Shown here one piece after another: positions 18,951 through 29,644 of a stretch of DNA of 64,000 nucleotides. The position numbers and the translations under genes are program-made. The stretch lies in the NCBI GenBank assembly GCA_006247105.1, contig CM016925.1, forward strand, positions 2,759,334 to 2,823,333. The letters run 5' to 3'. Every line of letters begins with the position of its first letter. Position 1 is the stretch's first letter. A model generated the notes under the pieces. It was not told the DNA's origin, did no database searches, and saw only the letters and a program-made list of their open reading frames with translations. Origin of the DNA: Giardia muris. Its lineage: Eukaryota; Fornicata; Diplomonadida; Hexamitidae.

Positions 18951-20681
18951 ATGGTGAGGGGAGGGAAGAACGCGAGAGCCCTCTCGTGTACGGAAGGGAC
19001 GGCATCAGGCAACTGCAAGGCGGGGAGCTGCCTCGACCTCGGGACACTGGGGAAGGTCTGCAAGGAGTGCGCGACCGCGAACGAGGCCTCGATCGACGGG
19101 ACGTGCAGCTCGGCTATTGAGAGCAACACGTGTTCCAATGGTGTCTGCACGGCATGCGCAGGGACCTACTTCCTCTTCTACGGGGGGTGCTACAACCAGG
19201 CCAGTGGAGGCGAGGGCGCTGCTCTCTGCAAGACGGCCACCAAAGGGCAGTGCTCAGAGAGGGCCAGCGATGCGATGGGCATCTTCGTGAAGGGGAGCAA
19301 GGATGCTCCAACCGGCCTCTACACCTGTAATGATAAGACGAACGGGGTTCCCAACTGCGCGGCCTGCACCTCCCCCGCCACCAACAAGCCCAAGTGCAAT
19401 GCGTGCAGGACGGGCTTCCTCCCGGATCAGGACAAGTCAGAATGCATCCAGTCCTCCCTCCAGCACTGCCTCCTGGTGACCGATGCTGACACCTGTCACA
19501 CCTGCGAGGATGGGTACTACGTCTCCAACAAGGTCTGCGTCCCCTGCTCCTCGGGCTGTAAGGTGTGCGACTCCAGCGGCTGCTCGGAGTGCCTCGAAGG
19601 ATACTACTCCACTGGCACTCCTATCACCTGCACGAAGTGTTCTGTCGAGAACTGCAGGACATGCACAGCCGATGGATGTACCGCCTGCCTCGACGGATAT
19701 GCGAAGACAGGAACGGGGACCAATACAAAGTGCATCCCGGTCGGAGGAGCGGACGTCAAGGACCCCCACTGCTCGACCGCCTCGGCTCTCGCTCTGAACG
19801 GGACCTTTGCGATCTGCAAGGAGTGCCAAGCAGGCTTCGTCCCCGTGGACGGCGTCTGCCAGTCGAGCACCACTGCCCCCGCCAGCAACGTCTGCACCTC
19901 CAATGGCAACAAGTGCGCCTCCTGCAAGAACGGCTTCATGCTCTACGAGGGCGGGTGCTACTCCTCCTCCAGAGCCGCCTCCCTCGGGATCTGTGCCTCG
20001 TCCTTCCTCGTCGGAGACCAGCGGGCCTGCTCCAAGTGTAAGGCCGGGACCGTCCCGATCGATGGGGCGTGTGTCGAGGTCGGGTCGGCTCTCTCGAGGG
20101 CGAACATCGAAGATGTCTGCAAGAAGAGTGACGACAGCCCCGTCGACGCCTCCTCGACGTCCTGCGACAAGTGCGGGACGAATGGAGGAACAAACTACTT
20201 CCTCCTCAACGGGGGCTGCTACCCCGCAGGAACAAGCAATGCGGGCTCCCTTGGGAACAAGATCTGCTCAACGGCCGCCAATGGGGCCTGCATCCAGACG
20301 GCCCAGGACAGCCCCTTCCTCCTCGAGGGGACCCAGCTTGTCTCCTGCTCCTCAAAGATGTCAGGATGCGTGGCGTGCAGCGATGCCTCGACCTGCTCGA
20401 AGTGCGGGGTCGGGTATGTGGAGACGCCCTCCAGCAACGCCTGCACTCCCTGCTCCGTCGAGAACTGCGCCTCGTGCTCCGATGCCGCCACCTGCACGAC
20501 CTGCCTCGACGGGTCCGCCCCCGCCGCCACCGACCCGAAGTGCAAGGCCCTCGAGGCTTCCGGCTCCAGCTCCTCGGGGCTCTCGGGGGGTGCCATTGCG
20601 GGGATCGTCATCGCCGTCCTGCTGGTGCTGGGAGGTCTCGGGGGCTTCCTCGGTTGGTGGTTCGGATGCAGGGGGAAGTGA
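18951..20681 (+). CDS. VSP unit P7, class I, in frame, signal-less
   Basis: 576 residues starting MVRGGKNARALSCTEG from the ATG 4 nt after the stop of P6. The tract here is GTGAGGGGAGGG, one base shorter than in P2, P5 and P6, which puts the ATG in frame. The N terminus has no hydrophobic stretch. The cassette is a' (ATANEASIDGTCSSAIESNTC, then AGTYFLFYGGCY) and the body is class I. By eye it differs from P10 at about five residues (TCNDKTNG, CAACTSPA, GCKVCDSS, ASNVCTS). The tail is normal. Open and complete as a unit, but it lacks the signal needed for surface display. Confidence 0.75.
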   Translation: MVRGGKNARALSCTEGTASGNCKAGSCLDLGTLGKVCKECATANEASIDGTCSSAIESNTCSNGVCTACAGTYFLFYGGCYNQASGGEGAALCKTATKGQCSERASDAMGIFVKGSKDAPTGLYTCNDKTNGVPNCAACTSPATNKPKCNACRTGFLPDQDKSECIQSSLQHCLLVTDADTCHTCEDGYYVSNKVCVPCSSGCKVCDSSGCSECLEGYYSTGTPITCTKCSVENCRTCTADGCTACLDGYAKTGTGTNTKCIPVGGADVKDPHCSTASALALNGTFAICKECQAGFVPVDGVCQSSTTAPASNVCTSNGNKCASCKNGFMLYEGGCYSSSRAASLGICASSFLVGDQRACSKCKAGTVPIDGACVEVGSALSRANIEDVCKKSDDSPVDASSTSCDKCGTNGGTNYFLLNGGCYPAGTSNAGSLGNKICSTAANGACIQTAQDSPFLLEGTQLVSCSSKMSGCVACSDASTCSKCGVGYVETPSSNACTPCSVENCASCSDAATCTTCLDGSAPAATDPKCKALEASGSSSSGLSGGAIAGIVIAVLLVLGGLGGFLGWWFGCRGK

Positions 20682-20685
20682 GTGA

Positions 20686-22572
20686 ATGGTGAGGGGAGGG
20701 AAGAACGCGAGAGCCCTCTCGTGTACGGAAGGGACGGCATCAGGCAACTGCAAGGCGGGGAGCTGCCTCGACCTCGGGACGCTGGGGAAGGTCTGCAAGG
20801 AGTGCGCGACCACGACCGAGGCCTCGATCGACGGGACGTGCAGCTCGACCGTCGGGAGCAACACGTGTTCCAATGGTGTCTGCACGGCATGCGACACGTC
20901 CGGGACGAAGTTTCTCTTCTACGGGGGGTGCTATGACCAGGGGTCTGTCGACAAGGGCGCTGCTCTCTGCTCGGCGGCATCGAACGGGAAGTGCTCAAAG
21001 AGGGCTGATACTGCGACGGGCATCTTCGTGAAGGGGAGCGACTCCAACCCCTCAGGCCTCTACACCTGTGATGATAAGACGAACGGGGTTCCCAACTGCA
21101 AGACCTGCACCTCCCCCGCCGCCGACAAGCCGACCTGCACGGAGTGCGCCTCCGGGTTCGGGCCTGTCGTGGAGAGCCTCGATGCACCGACGATCACCTC
21201 CTGTGTCAGCTGCTCATCGAACGAGAACTGCAAGAGCTGCATGCAGATCGGGACCAGCTTCGTGTGTCTCGAGTGCAATGGTACCACTCACGTCCCCGTC
21301 AACGGGAAGTGCGTCCCCAAGGACAGTGCCTCCTCCTGCACTCCTGCCTCCAACTCCGGAAAGTGCACGGCCTGCAAGGAGGGGAGCCTCTTCTTCCACG
21401 ACGGCTGCTTCAGCCCCGAGAGCCTCAAGAGCCTCGGGATCTGCCTCGAGTCCTTCTCCGTCCCGGGCTGGTCCGAGGTCCTCTGCGGTAAGTGCGGGAA
21501 GGGGCTCGCCCCCGTCGACGGGAGGTGTCTGAAGGTGGAAGGGGGGAAGGCCGATTCGACCAGCTCATGCACGACGAGCCAAAATGGAACTCAGGTCGGG
21601 GTCTGCGACTCCTGTGGGTCCTCGAACACCTACTTCCTCTTCAACGGGGGGTGCTATGCCCAGTCAAAGGGGGTCGGGAACAAGCTGTGCACGGCAATGA
21701 CGACTCGGACGGCAGACGGGACCTGCTCGACCCCGACCTCCATCGCCTTCCTCAAGGACACCAAGCTCTACCTCTGCGGGGATGCGACGAACGGGAAGGC
21801 GAACTGCAACACCTGCACCTACTCCACGTCCCTCTCCTGCACGTCCTGCCTCAACGGATGCATGCTCTCCAACTCCTCCTGCCTCTCCTCCTTCGATGCG
21901 GACAAGACGGGCCTCTGTGCCAGGAGCAACCAGCTTCTCGTCGGGGAGGCCCTGGTGTGCAAGGAGTGCAAGAAGGGAAGCGTTCCGATCGACGGGACGT
22001 GCCTCGAGGTCAGCTCGACCATCTCGAGGACGGCCACCAACGACGTCTGCAAGAAGGCCGACGGGACTCCTGTCGACGGGACCGCCACGAGGTGCGAGAA
22101 CTGCTCGACGAACTACTTCCTCTTCGAGGGGGGCTGCTACCCCGTGACTCCGAACTCCGTCGGGAGCAAGCTGTGTCAAACGGCCTCCAATGGTCAGTGC
22201 ACTACTGCTGCCAGTGGCTCCCCCTTCCCCCTCTCCAATGGCGTCTTCACCCTCTGTCCGGCCGGGTGTGGGGCATGCTCCTCCTCGACTGTCTGCACGT
22301 CCTGCGGTCTCGGGTACTACAACACGACCCCCGTCACCTCCTCCTCTGACTGCACGGCCTGCCCCAGTGGCTGCACGACGTGCTCCGCCTCGGCCTGCAT
22401 CACGTGCTGGGACGGGAGTGCCCCGACCGACGGGAAGTGCAGTGCCGTCCCCTCCTCCAGCTCCTCGGGGCTCTCTGGGGGTGCCATTGCGGGGATCGTC
22501 ATCGCCGTCCTGCTGGTGCTGGGAGGCCTCGGGGGCTTCCTCGGTTGGTGGTTCGGATGCAGGGGGAAGTGA
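20686..22572 (+). CDS. VSP unit P8, class II, in frame, signal-less
   Basis: 628 residues beginning MVRGGKNARALSC. It is one of only two class II units whose junction ATG is in frame (short tract GTGAGGGGAGGG); the other is P21. The N-terminal cassette is type c (EASIDGTCSSTVGSNTC, then DTSGTKFLFYGGCYDQGS), shared with P15, P16 and P17. The body has WSEVLCGKCGKGLAP, GGCYAQSKGVGNKLC, NGCMLSNSSC and YPVTPNSVGSKLCQTASNGQC. No signal peptide. It is followed by class III (P9) and class I (P10), an order seen again for P17-P19. Confidence 0.75.
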   Translation: MVRGGKNARALSCTEGTASGNCKAGSCLDLGTLGKVCKECATTTEASIDGTCSSTVGSNTCSNGVCTACDTSGTKFLFYGGCYDQGSVDKGAALCSAASNGKCSKRADTATGIFVKGSDSNPSGLYTCDDKTNGVPNCKTCTSPAADKPTCTECASGFGPVVESLDAPTITSCVSCSSNENCKSCMQIGTSFVCLECNGTTHVPVNGKCVPKDSASSCTPASNSGKCTACKEGSLFFHDGCFSPESLKSLGICLESFSVPGWSEVLCGKCGKGLAPVDGRCLKVEGGKADSTSSCTTSQNGTQVGVCDSCGSSNTYFLFNGGCYAQSKGVGNKLCTAMTTRTADGTCSTPTSIAFLKDTKLYLCGDATNGKANCNTCTYSTSLSCTSCLNGCMLSNSSCLSSFDADKTGLCARSNQLLVGEALVCKECKKGSVPIDGTCLEVSSTISRTATNDVCKKADGTPVDGTATRCENCSTNYFLFEGGCYPVTPNSVGSKLCQTASNGQCTTAASGSPFPLSNGVFTLCPAGCGACSSSTVCTSCGLGYYNTTPVTSSSDCTACPSGCTTCSASACITCWDGSAPTDGKCSAVPSSSSSGLSGGAIAGIVIAVLLVLGGLGGFLGWWFGCRGK

Positions 22573-22597
22573 GTGAATGGTGAAGGGGGGAGGATGA

Positions 22598-24085
22598 GAC
22601 GGGGGTGGTTCGACCTTCACCATCCCGGGGGTTGAGGGAGAGTTCTGCAAGAAGTGCAGTGACACGAACCAGGCCCCGATCGATGGGGCTTGTGCAGCGA
22701 ATCCGACTACCACTGTCACGGGTGCTACTTGTGCTGATGGTGCCTGCACAGGATGTGGAACGGGGAACTACTTCCTGTTCAACGGGGGCTGTTATGACCA
22801 GACACAGGGGGTTGGGAACAAGCTGTGCTCCGCCCTCCAGGATACAAAGAACGGAACCTGCAAGACGGCTCCAACTACCGATGCCATCACCTTCGTCAAG
22901 GACAGCAACCTCTACCTCTGTAGCGATGCGACGAACGGGGAACCGGGCTGCAGCACCTGCACCTACGACTCGACTAAAACACCCGCCTTCAACTGCACCT
23001 CGTGCCTCGAGGGCTTCTACCCCAACACCACCACCAGTCCCGTCAACTGCACGGCCTGCACCGTCCAGAACTGCAAGACGTGCTCCTCCTCCGCCTGCTC
23101 CGAGTGCGCTTCCGGGTTCGGGCCCGTCTACGACTCATCCCTCGTCATCACGAACTGCACCTCCTGCCCCGCAGACTGCACCGAGTGCGCCGACCAGGGC
23201 TTCTCGACCATCTGCGAGAAGTGCGGAATAGATAAGGTCCCCATCGACGGGAACTGCTCCACGAACTCGAACGTCTGCACGACTCCATCACCCCCAGACG
23301 GGACCTGCTCGTCCTGCAAGAACGGGTTCCTCTTCTACCAGGGCGGGTGTCTCTCCCCCCAGAAGGCGGCGGACCTCAAGGTCTGTGCCCTGGGAAGCCA
23401 GCTCCTCGTCGGGAACACGACCGTCTGTACCGAGTGCAAGGGGGGCTTCGTCCCGATCGACGGGGAGTGTCTTCCGATCAAGCAGATCAACACGGGGACG
23501 ACGAGGGCAGGTCAGGACATCTGCCTCGACGAGAAGGGGAACAAGGTCTCGAACACCGCCACGAAGTGCGGGGCCTGCATCAATACGACAGTCAACACCA
23601 ACAACTACTTCCTCTTCAACGGGGGCTGCTACCCCATCCCGGCCGCGGGGTCTTCCTCCTCTTCCTCCGTCGGGAGCCTCCTCTGCTCATCGGCCTCCAA
23701 CGGGAAGTGCACCGCCGCCCCGACCAGCGGGGGCCCCTTCCTCGTGGACGCGAACGGGACCTTCACCCCCTGTCCGGCCGGCTGTGGGGTCTGCACCTCC
23801 TCGAACGGAGCCACCACCTGCACGTCCTGCGGCCTGGGGTACTTCGGAACCGCCCCCAACTGCACCGCATGTCCGACCGGCTGCACGGTCTGCACGAAGG
23901 ACGCCTGCACGACCTGTTGGAATGGAAACAGCCCCGACACCAGTGGGACCTGCCCCTCTCCCCCCTCCTCCAGTTCTTCGGGGCTCTCGGGGGGTGCCAT
24001 TGCGGGGATCGTCATTGCCGTCCTGCTGGTCCTGGGAGGTCTCGGGGGCTTCCTCGGTTGGTGGTTCGGATGCAGGGGGAAGTGA
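22598..24085 (+). pseudogene. VSP unit P9, class III, no Met in frame
   Basis: The antigen frame is open for 496 codons after the TGA at 22595-22597, and I find no ATG in it. The first GTG is at 23744. It starts STFTIPGVEGEFCKKCSDT and contains GGCYDQTQGVGNKLC, CSDATNGEPGCSTC, CGIDKVPIDGNC, GGCLSPQKAADLKVC and YPIPAAGSSSSSSVGSLLC. It is the plus-strand relative of M3. Here the first GGCY is followed by DQTQGVG, whereas P14 and P18 have DQTKAPG. The later part has KVSNTATKC, as in P18 but not P14 (KVSDTATKC). Such patchwork differences suggest gene conversion. The tail is NSPDTSGTCPSPPSSSSSGL, membrane segment, CRGK. Confidence 0.72.
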
Positions 24086-24089
24086 GTGA

Positions 24090-25820
24090 ATGGTGAGGGG
24101 AGGGAAGAACGCGAGAGCCCTCTCGTGTACGGAAGGGACGGCATCAGGCAACTGCAAGGCGGGGAGCTGCCTCGACCTCGGGACACTGGGGAAGGTCTGC
24201 AAGGAGTGCGCGACCGCGAACGAGGCCTCGATCGACGGGACGTGCAGCTCGGCTATTGAGAGCAACACGTGTTCCAATGGTGTCTGCACGGCATGCGCAG
24301 GGACCTACTTCCTCTTCTACGGGGGGTGCTACAACCAGGCCAGTGGAGGCGAGGGCGCTGCTCTCTGCAAGACGGCCACCAAAGGGCAGTGCTCAGAGAG
24401 GGCCAGCGATGCGATGGGCATCTTCGTGAAGGGGAGCAAGGATGCTCCAACCGGCCTCTACACCTGTGATGATAAGACGAACGGGGTTCCCAACTGCGTG
24501 GCCTGTGACTCCCCCGCCACCAACAAGCCCAAGTGCAATGCGTGCAGGACGGGCTTCCTCCCGGATCAGGACAAGTCAGAATGCATCCAGTCCTCCCTCC
24601 AGCACTGCCTCCTGGTGACCGATGCTGACACCTGTCACACCTGCGAGGATGGGTACTACGTCTCCAACAAGGTCTGCGTCCCCTGCTCCTCGGGCTGCAA
24701 GACGTGCGACTCCAGCGGCTGCTCGGAGTGCCTCGAAGGATACTACTCCACTGGCACTCCTATCACCTGCACGAAGTGTTCTGTCGAGAACTGCAGGACA
24801 TGCACAGCCGATGGATGTACCGCCTGCCTCGACGGATATGCGAAGACAGGAACGGGGACCAATACAAAGTGCATCCCGGTCGGAGGAGCGGACGTCAAGG
24901 ACCCCCACTGCTCGACCGCCTCGGCTCTCGCTCTGAACGGGACCTTTGCGATCTGCAAGGAGTGCCAAGCAGGCTTCGTCCCCGTGGACGGCGTCTGCCA
25001 GTCGAGCACCACTGCCCCCGCCAGCAACATCTGCACCTCCAATGGCAACAAGTGCGCCTCCTGCAAGAACGGCTTCATGCTCTACGAGGGCGGGTGCTAC
25101 TCCTCCTCCAGAGCTGCCTCCCTCGGGATCTGCGCCTCGTCCTTCCTCGTCGGAGACCAGCGGGCCTGCTCCAAGTGTAAGGCCGGGACCGTCCCGATCG
25201 ATGGGGCGTGTGTCGAGGTCGGGTCGGCTCTCTCGAGGGCGAACATCGAAGATGTCTGCAAGAAGAGTGACGACAGCCCCGTCGACGCCTCCTCGACGTC
25301 CTGCGACAAGTGCGGGACGAATGGAGGAACAAACTACTTCCTCCTCAACGGGGGCTGCTACCCCGCAGGAACAAGCAATGCGGGCTCCCTTGGGAACAAG
25401 ATCTGCTCAACGGCCGCCAATGGGGCCTGCATCCAGACGGCCCAGGACAGCCCCTTCCTCCTCGAGGGGACCCAGCTTGTCTCCTGCTCCTCAAAGATGT
25501 CAGGATGCGTGGCGTGCAGCGATGCCTCGACCTGCTCGAAGTGCGGGGTCGGGTATGTGGAGACGCCCTCCAGCAACGCCTGCACTCCCTGCTCCGTCGA
25601 GAACTGCGCCTCGTGCTCCGATGCCGCCACCTGCACGACCTGCCTCGACGGGTCCGCCCCCGCCGCCACCGACCCGAAGTGCAAGGCCCTCGAGGCTTCC
25701 GGCTCCAGCTCCTCGGGGCTCTCGGGGGGTGCCATTGCGGGGATCGTCATCGCCGTCCTGCTGGTGCTGGGAGGTCTCGGGGGCTTCCTCGGTTGGTGGT
25801 TCGGATGCAGGGGGAAGTGA
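24090..25820 (+). CDS. VSP unit P10, class I, in frame, signal-less
   Basis: 576 residues, MVRGGKNARALSC, with the short in-frame tract. The class I body is CDDKTNGVPNCVACDSPATNK, then GCKTCDSSGCSEC, CIPVGGADVKDPHCSTAS, GICASSFLVGDQRAC and GGCYPAGTSNAG. By eye it differs from P13 at only two residues (CSTAS against CPTAS, GICASS against GICTSS), so the two are recent duplicates or recently converted. It follows class III unit P9, as P19 follows P18. No signal peptide. Confidence 0.75.
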   Translation: MVRGGKNARALSCTEGTASGNCKAGSCLDLGTLGKVCKECATANEASIDGTCSSAIESNTCSNGVCTACAGTYFLFYGGCYNQASGGEGAALCKTATKGQCSERASDAMGIFVKGSKDAPTGLYTCDDKTNGVPNCVACDSPATNKPKCNACRTGFLPDQDKSECIQSSLQHCLLVTDADTCHTCEDGYYVSNKVCVPCSSGCKTCDSSGCSECLEGYYSTGTPITCTKCSVENCRTCTADGCTACLDGYAKTGTGTNTKCIPVGGADVKDPHCSTASALALNGTFAICKECQAGFVPVDGVCQSSTTAPASNICTSNGNKCASCKNGFMLYEGGCYSSSRAASLGICASSFLVGDQRACSKCKAGTVPIDGACVEVGSALSRANIEDVCKKSDDSPVDASSTSCDKCGTNGGTNYFLLNGGCYPAGTSNAGSLGNKICSTAANGACIQTAQDSPFLLEGTQLVSCSSKMSGCVACSDASTCSKCGVGYVETPSSNACTPCSVENCASCSDAATCTTCLDGSAPAATDPKCKALEASGSSSSGLSGGAIAGIVIAVLLVLGGLGGFLGWWFGCRGK

Positions 25821-25831
25821 GTGAATGGTGA

Positions 25832-27730
25832 AGGGGAGGGAAGAACGCGAGGGCCCTCTCGTGCACGGAAGGGACGGCATCAGGCGACTGCAAGGCGGGG
25901 AGCTGCCTCGACCTCGGGACGCTGGGGAAGGTATGCAAGGAGTGCGCGACCACGACTCGAGCTGCTGAGTTCCCAATCGACGGGGAGTGCACCTCGACCA
26001 GTGGGAACGATTGTGTCAATGCGAACAACGGGACGTGCAGCTCGTGCGGGAATGCAGCCAACAACTTCCTCTTCTACGGGGGCTGCTACAGCACTCAGAC
26101 AGCTGGAAAGGGGCAGGCTCTCTGCAAGACGGCATCGAACGGGAAGTGCTCAGAGAGGGCTGATACTGCGACGGGCATCTTCGTGAAGGGGAGCGACTCC
26201 AACCCCTCAGGCCTCTACACCTGTGATGATAAGACGAACGGGGTTCCCAACTGCAAGACCTGCACCTCCCCCGCCGCCGACAAGCCGACCTGCACGGAGT
26301 GCGCCTCCGGGTTCGGGCCTGTCGTGGAGAGCCTCGATGCACCGACGATCACCTCCTGCGTCAGCTGCTCATCGGACGAGAACTGCAAGAGCTGCATGAA
26401 GATCGGGACCAGCTTCGTGTGTCTCGAGTGCAAGGATGCCACTCACGTCCCCGTCAACGGGAAGTGCGTCCTCAAGGACAGTGCCTCCTCCTGCACCCCT
26501 GCCTCCAATGCCGGGAAGTGCACGGCCTGCAAGGAGGGGAGCCTCTTCTTCCACGACGGCTGCTTCAGCCCCGAGAGCCTCAAGAGCCTCGGGATCTGCC
26601 TCGAGTCCTTCTCCGTCCCGGGCTGGTCCGAGGTCCTCTGCGGTAAGTGCGGGAAGGGGCTCGCCCCCGTCGACGGGAGGTGTCTGAAGGTGGAAGGGGG
26701 GAAGGCCGATTCGACCAGCTCATGCACGACGAGCCAAAATGGAACTCAGGTCGGGGTCTGCGACTCCTGTGGGTCCTCGAACACCTACTTCCTCTTCAAC
26801 GGGGGGTGCTATGCCCAGTCAAAGGAGCCCGGGAACAAGCTGTGCACGGCAATGACGACTCGGACGGCAGACGGGACCTGCTCGACCCCGACCTCCATCG
26901 CCTTCCTCAAGGACACCAAGCTCTACCTCTGCGGGGATGCGACGAACGGGAAGGCGAACTGCAACACCTGCACCTACTCCACGTCCCTCTCCTGCACGTC
27001 CTGCCTCAACGGATGCATGCTCTCCAACTCCTCCTGCCTCTCCTCCTTCGATGCGGACAAGACGGGCCTCTGTGCCAACAGCAACCAGCTTCTCGTCGGG
27101 GAGGCCCTGGTGTGCAAGGAGTGCAAGAAGGGAAGTGTTCCGATCGACGGGACGTGCCTCGAGGTCAGCTCGACCATCTCGAGGACGACCACCAACGACG
27201 TCTGCATGAAGGCCGACGGGAAGACTCCTGTCGACGGGACCGCCACGAGGTGCGAGAACTGCTCGACGACCTACTTCCTCTTCGAGGGGGGCTGCTATCC
27301 CGTGACTCCGAACTCCGTCGGGAGCAAGCTGTGTCAAACGGCCTCCAATGGTCAGTGCACTACTGCTGCCAATGGCTCCCCCTTCCCCCTCTCCAGTGGC
27401 GTCTTCACCCTCTGTCCGGCCGGGTGTGGGGCATGCTCCTCCTCGACTGTCTGCACGTCCTGCGGTCTCGGGTACTACAACACGACCCCCGTCACCTCCT
27501 CCTCTGACTGCAAGGCCTGCCCCAGTGGCTGCACGACGTGCTCCGCCTCGGCCTGCATCACGTGCTGGGACGGGAGTGCCCCGACCGACGGGAAGTGCAG
27601 TGCCGTCCCCTCCTCCAGCTCCTCGGGGCTCTCGGGGGGTGCCATTGCGGGAATCGTCATTGCCGTCCTGCTGGTCCTGGGAGGCCTCGGGGGCTTCCTC
27701 GGTTGGTGGTTCGGATGTAGGGGGAAGTGA
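25832..27730 (+). pseudogene. VSP unit P11, class II with type b cassette, start out of frame
   Basis: An open antigen frame of 633 codons; the junction ATG at 25825 is out of frame. It begins NARGPSRARK in the shifted frame and NARALSC-like (GCG AGG GCC) in the antigen frame. The type b cassette (FPIDGECTSTSG, FLFYGGCYSTQTAGKGQ) leads to SDSNPSGLYTCDDKTNG. The class II body carries ENCKSCMKIG, GGCYAQSKEPGNKLC, CANSNQLLVGEALVC and DVCMKADGKTPVDG. P12 is almost identical, differing at DDETNG and SKGVGNKLC, so this pair looks like an adjacent tandem duplication. Confidence 0.7.
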
Positions 27731-27741
27731 GTGAATGGTGA

Positions 27742-29640
27742 AGGGGAGGGAAGAACGCGAGAGTCCTCTCGTGTACGGAAGGGACGGCATCAGGCAACTG
27801 CAAGGCGGGGAGCTGCCTCGACCTCGGGACGCTGGGGAAGGTATGCAAGGAGTGCGCGACCACGACTCGAGCTGCTGAGTTCCCAATCGACGGGGAGTGC
27901 ACCTCGACCAGTGGGAACGATTGTGTCAATGCGAACAACGGGACGTGCAGCTCGTGCGGGAATGCAGCCAACAACTTCCTCTTCTACGGGGGCTGCTACA
28001 GCACTCAGACAGCTGGAAAGGGGCAGGCTCTCTGCAAGACGGCATCGAACGGGAAGTGCTCAGAGAGGGCTGATACTGCGACGGGCATCTTCGTGAAGGG
28101 GAGCGACTCCAACCCCTCAGGCCTCTACACCTGCGACGACGAGACGAACGGGGTTCCCAACTGCAAGACCTGCACCTCCCCCGCCGCCGACAAGCCGACC
28201 TGCACGGAGTGCGCCTCCGGGTTCGGGCCTGTCGTGGAGAGCCTCGATGCACCAACGATCACCTCCTGCGTCAGCTGCTCATCGGACGAGAACTGCAAGA
28301 GCTGCATGAAGATCGGGACCAGCTTCGTGTGTCTCGAGTGCAAGGATGCCACTCACGTCCCCGTCAACGGGAAGTGCGTCCTCAAGGACAGTGCCTCCTC
28401 CTGCACCCCTGCCTCCAATGCCGGGAAGTGCACGGCCTGCAAGGAGGGGAGCCTCTTCTTCCACGACGGCTGCTTCAGCCCCGAGAGCCTCAAGAGCCTC
28501 GGGATCTGCCTCGAGTCCTTCTCCGTCCCGGGCTGGTCCGAGGTCCTCTGCGGTAAGTGCGGGAAGGGGCTCGCCCCCGTCGACGGGAGGTGTCTGAAGG
28601 TGGAAGGGGGGAAGGCCGATTCGACCAGCTCATGCACGACGAGCCAAAATGGAACTCAGGTCGGGGTCTGCGACTCCTGTGGGTCCTCGAACACCTACTT
28701 CCTCTTCAACGGGGGGTGCTATGCCCAGTCAAAGGGGGTCGGGAACAAGCTGTGCACGGCAATGACGACTCGGACGGCAGACGGGACCTGCTCGACCCCG
28801 ACCTCCATCGCCTTCCTCAAGGACACCAAGCTCTACCTCTGCGGGGACGCGACGAACGGGAAGGCGAACTGCAACACCTGCACCTACTCCACGTCTCTCT
28901 CCTGCACGTCCTGCCTCAACGGATGCATGCTCTCCAACTCCTCCTGCCTCTCCTCCTTCGATGCGGACAAGACGGGCCTCTGTGCCAACAGCAACCAGCT
29001 TCTCGTCGGGGAGGCCCTGGTGTGCAAGGAGTGCAAGAAGGGAAGTGTTCCGATCGACGGGACGTGCCTCGAGGTCAGCTCGACCATCTCGAGGACGACC
29101 ACCAACGACGTCTGCATGAAGGCCGACGGGAAGACTCCTGTCGACGGGACCGCCACGAGGTGCGAGAACTGCTCGACGACCTACTTCCTCTTCGAGGGGG
29201 GCTGCTATCCCGTGACTCCGAACTCCGTCGGGAGCAAGCTGTGTCAAACGGCCTCCAATGGTCAGTGCACTACTGCTGCCAATGGCTCCCCCTTCCCCCT
29301 CTCCAGTGGCGTCTTCACCCTCTGTCCGGCCGGGTGTGGGGCATGCTCCTCCTCGACTGTCTGCACGTCCTGCGGTCTCGGGTACTACAACACGACCCCC
29401 GTCACCTCCTCCTCTGACTGCAAGGCCTGCCCCAGTGGCTGCACGACGTGCTCCGCCTCGGCCTGCATCACGTGCTGGGACGGGAGTGCCCCGACCGACG
29501 GGAAGTGCAGTGCCGTCCCCTCCTCCAGCTCCTCGGGGCTCTCGGGGGGTGCCATTGCGGGGATCGTCATTGCCGTCCTTCTGGTCCTGGGAGGCCTCGG
29601 GGGCTTCCTCGGTTGGTGGTTCGGATGCAGGGGGAAGTGA
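27742..29640 (+). pseudogene. VSP unit P12, class II with type b cassette, start out of frame
   Basis: An open antigen frame of 633 codons; the junction ATG at 27735 is out of frame. It is the near twin of P11: same type b cassette, same MKIG, CANSNQ and MKADGKTPVDG variants. The differences seen by eye are CDDETNG for CDDKTNG and GGCYAQSKGVGNKLC for SKEPGNKLC. Those two variants are also found in P6, P8 and P16, so they are shared rather than new mutations. The 3' block has CTTCTG in the membrane segment where most units have CTGCTG, a synonymous variant shared with P1 and the minus-strand units M2 and M3. Confidence 0.7.
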
Positions 29641-29644
29641 GTGA

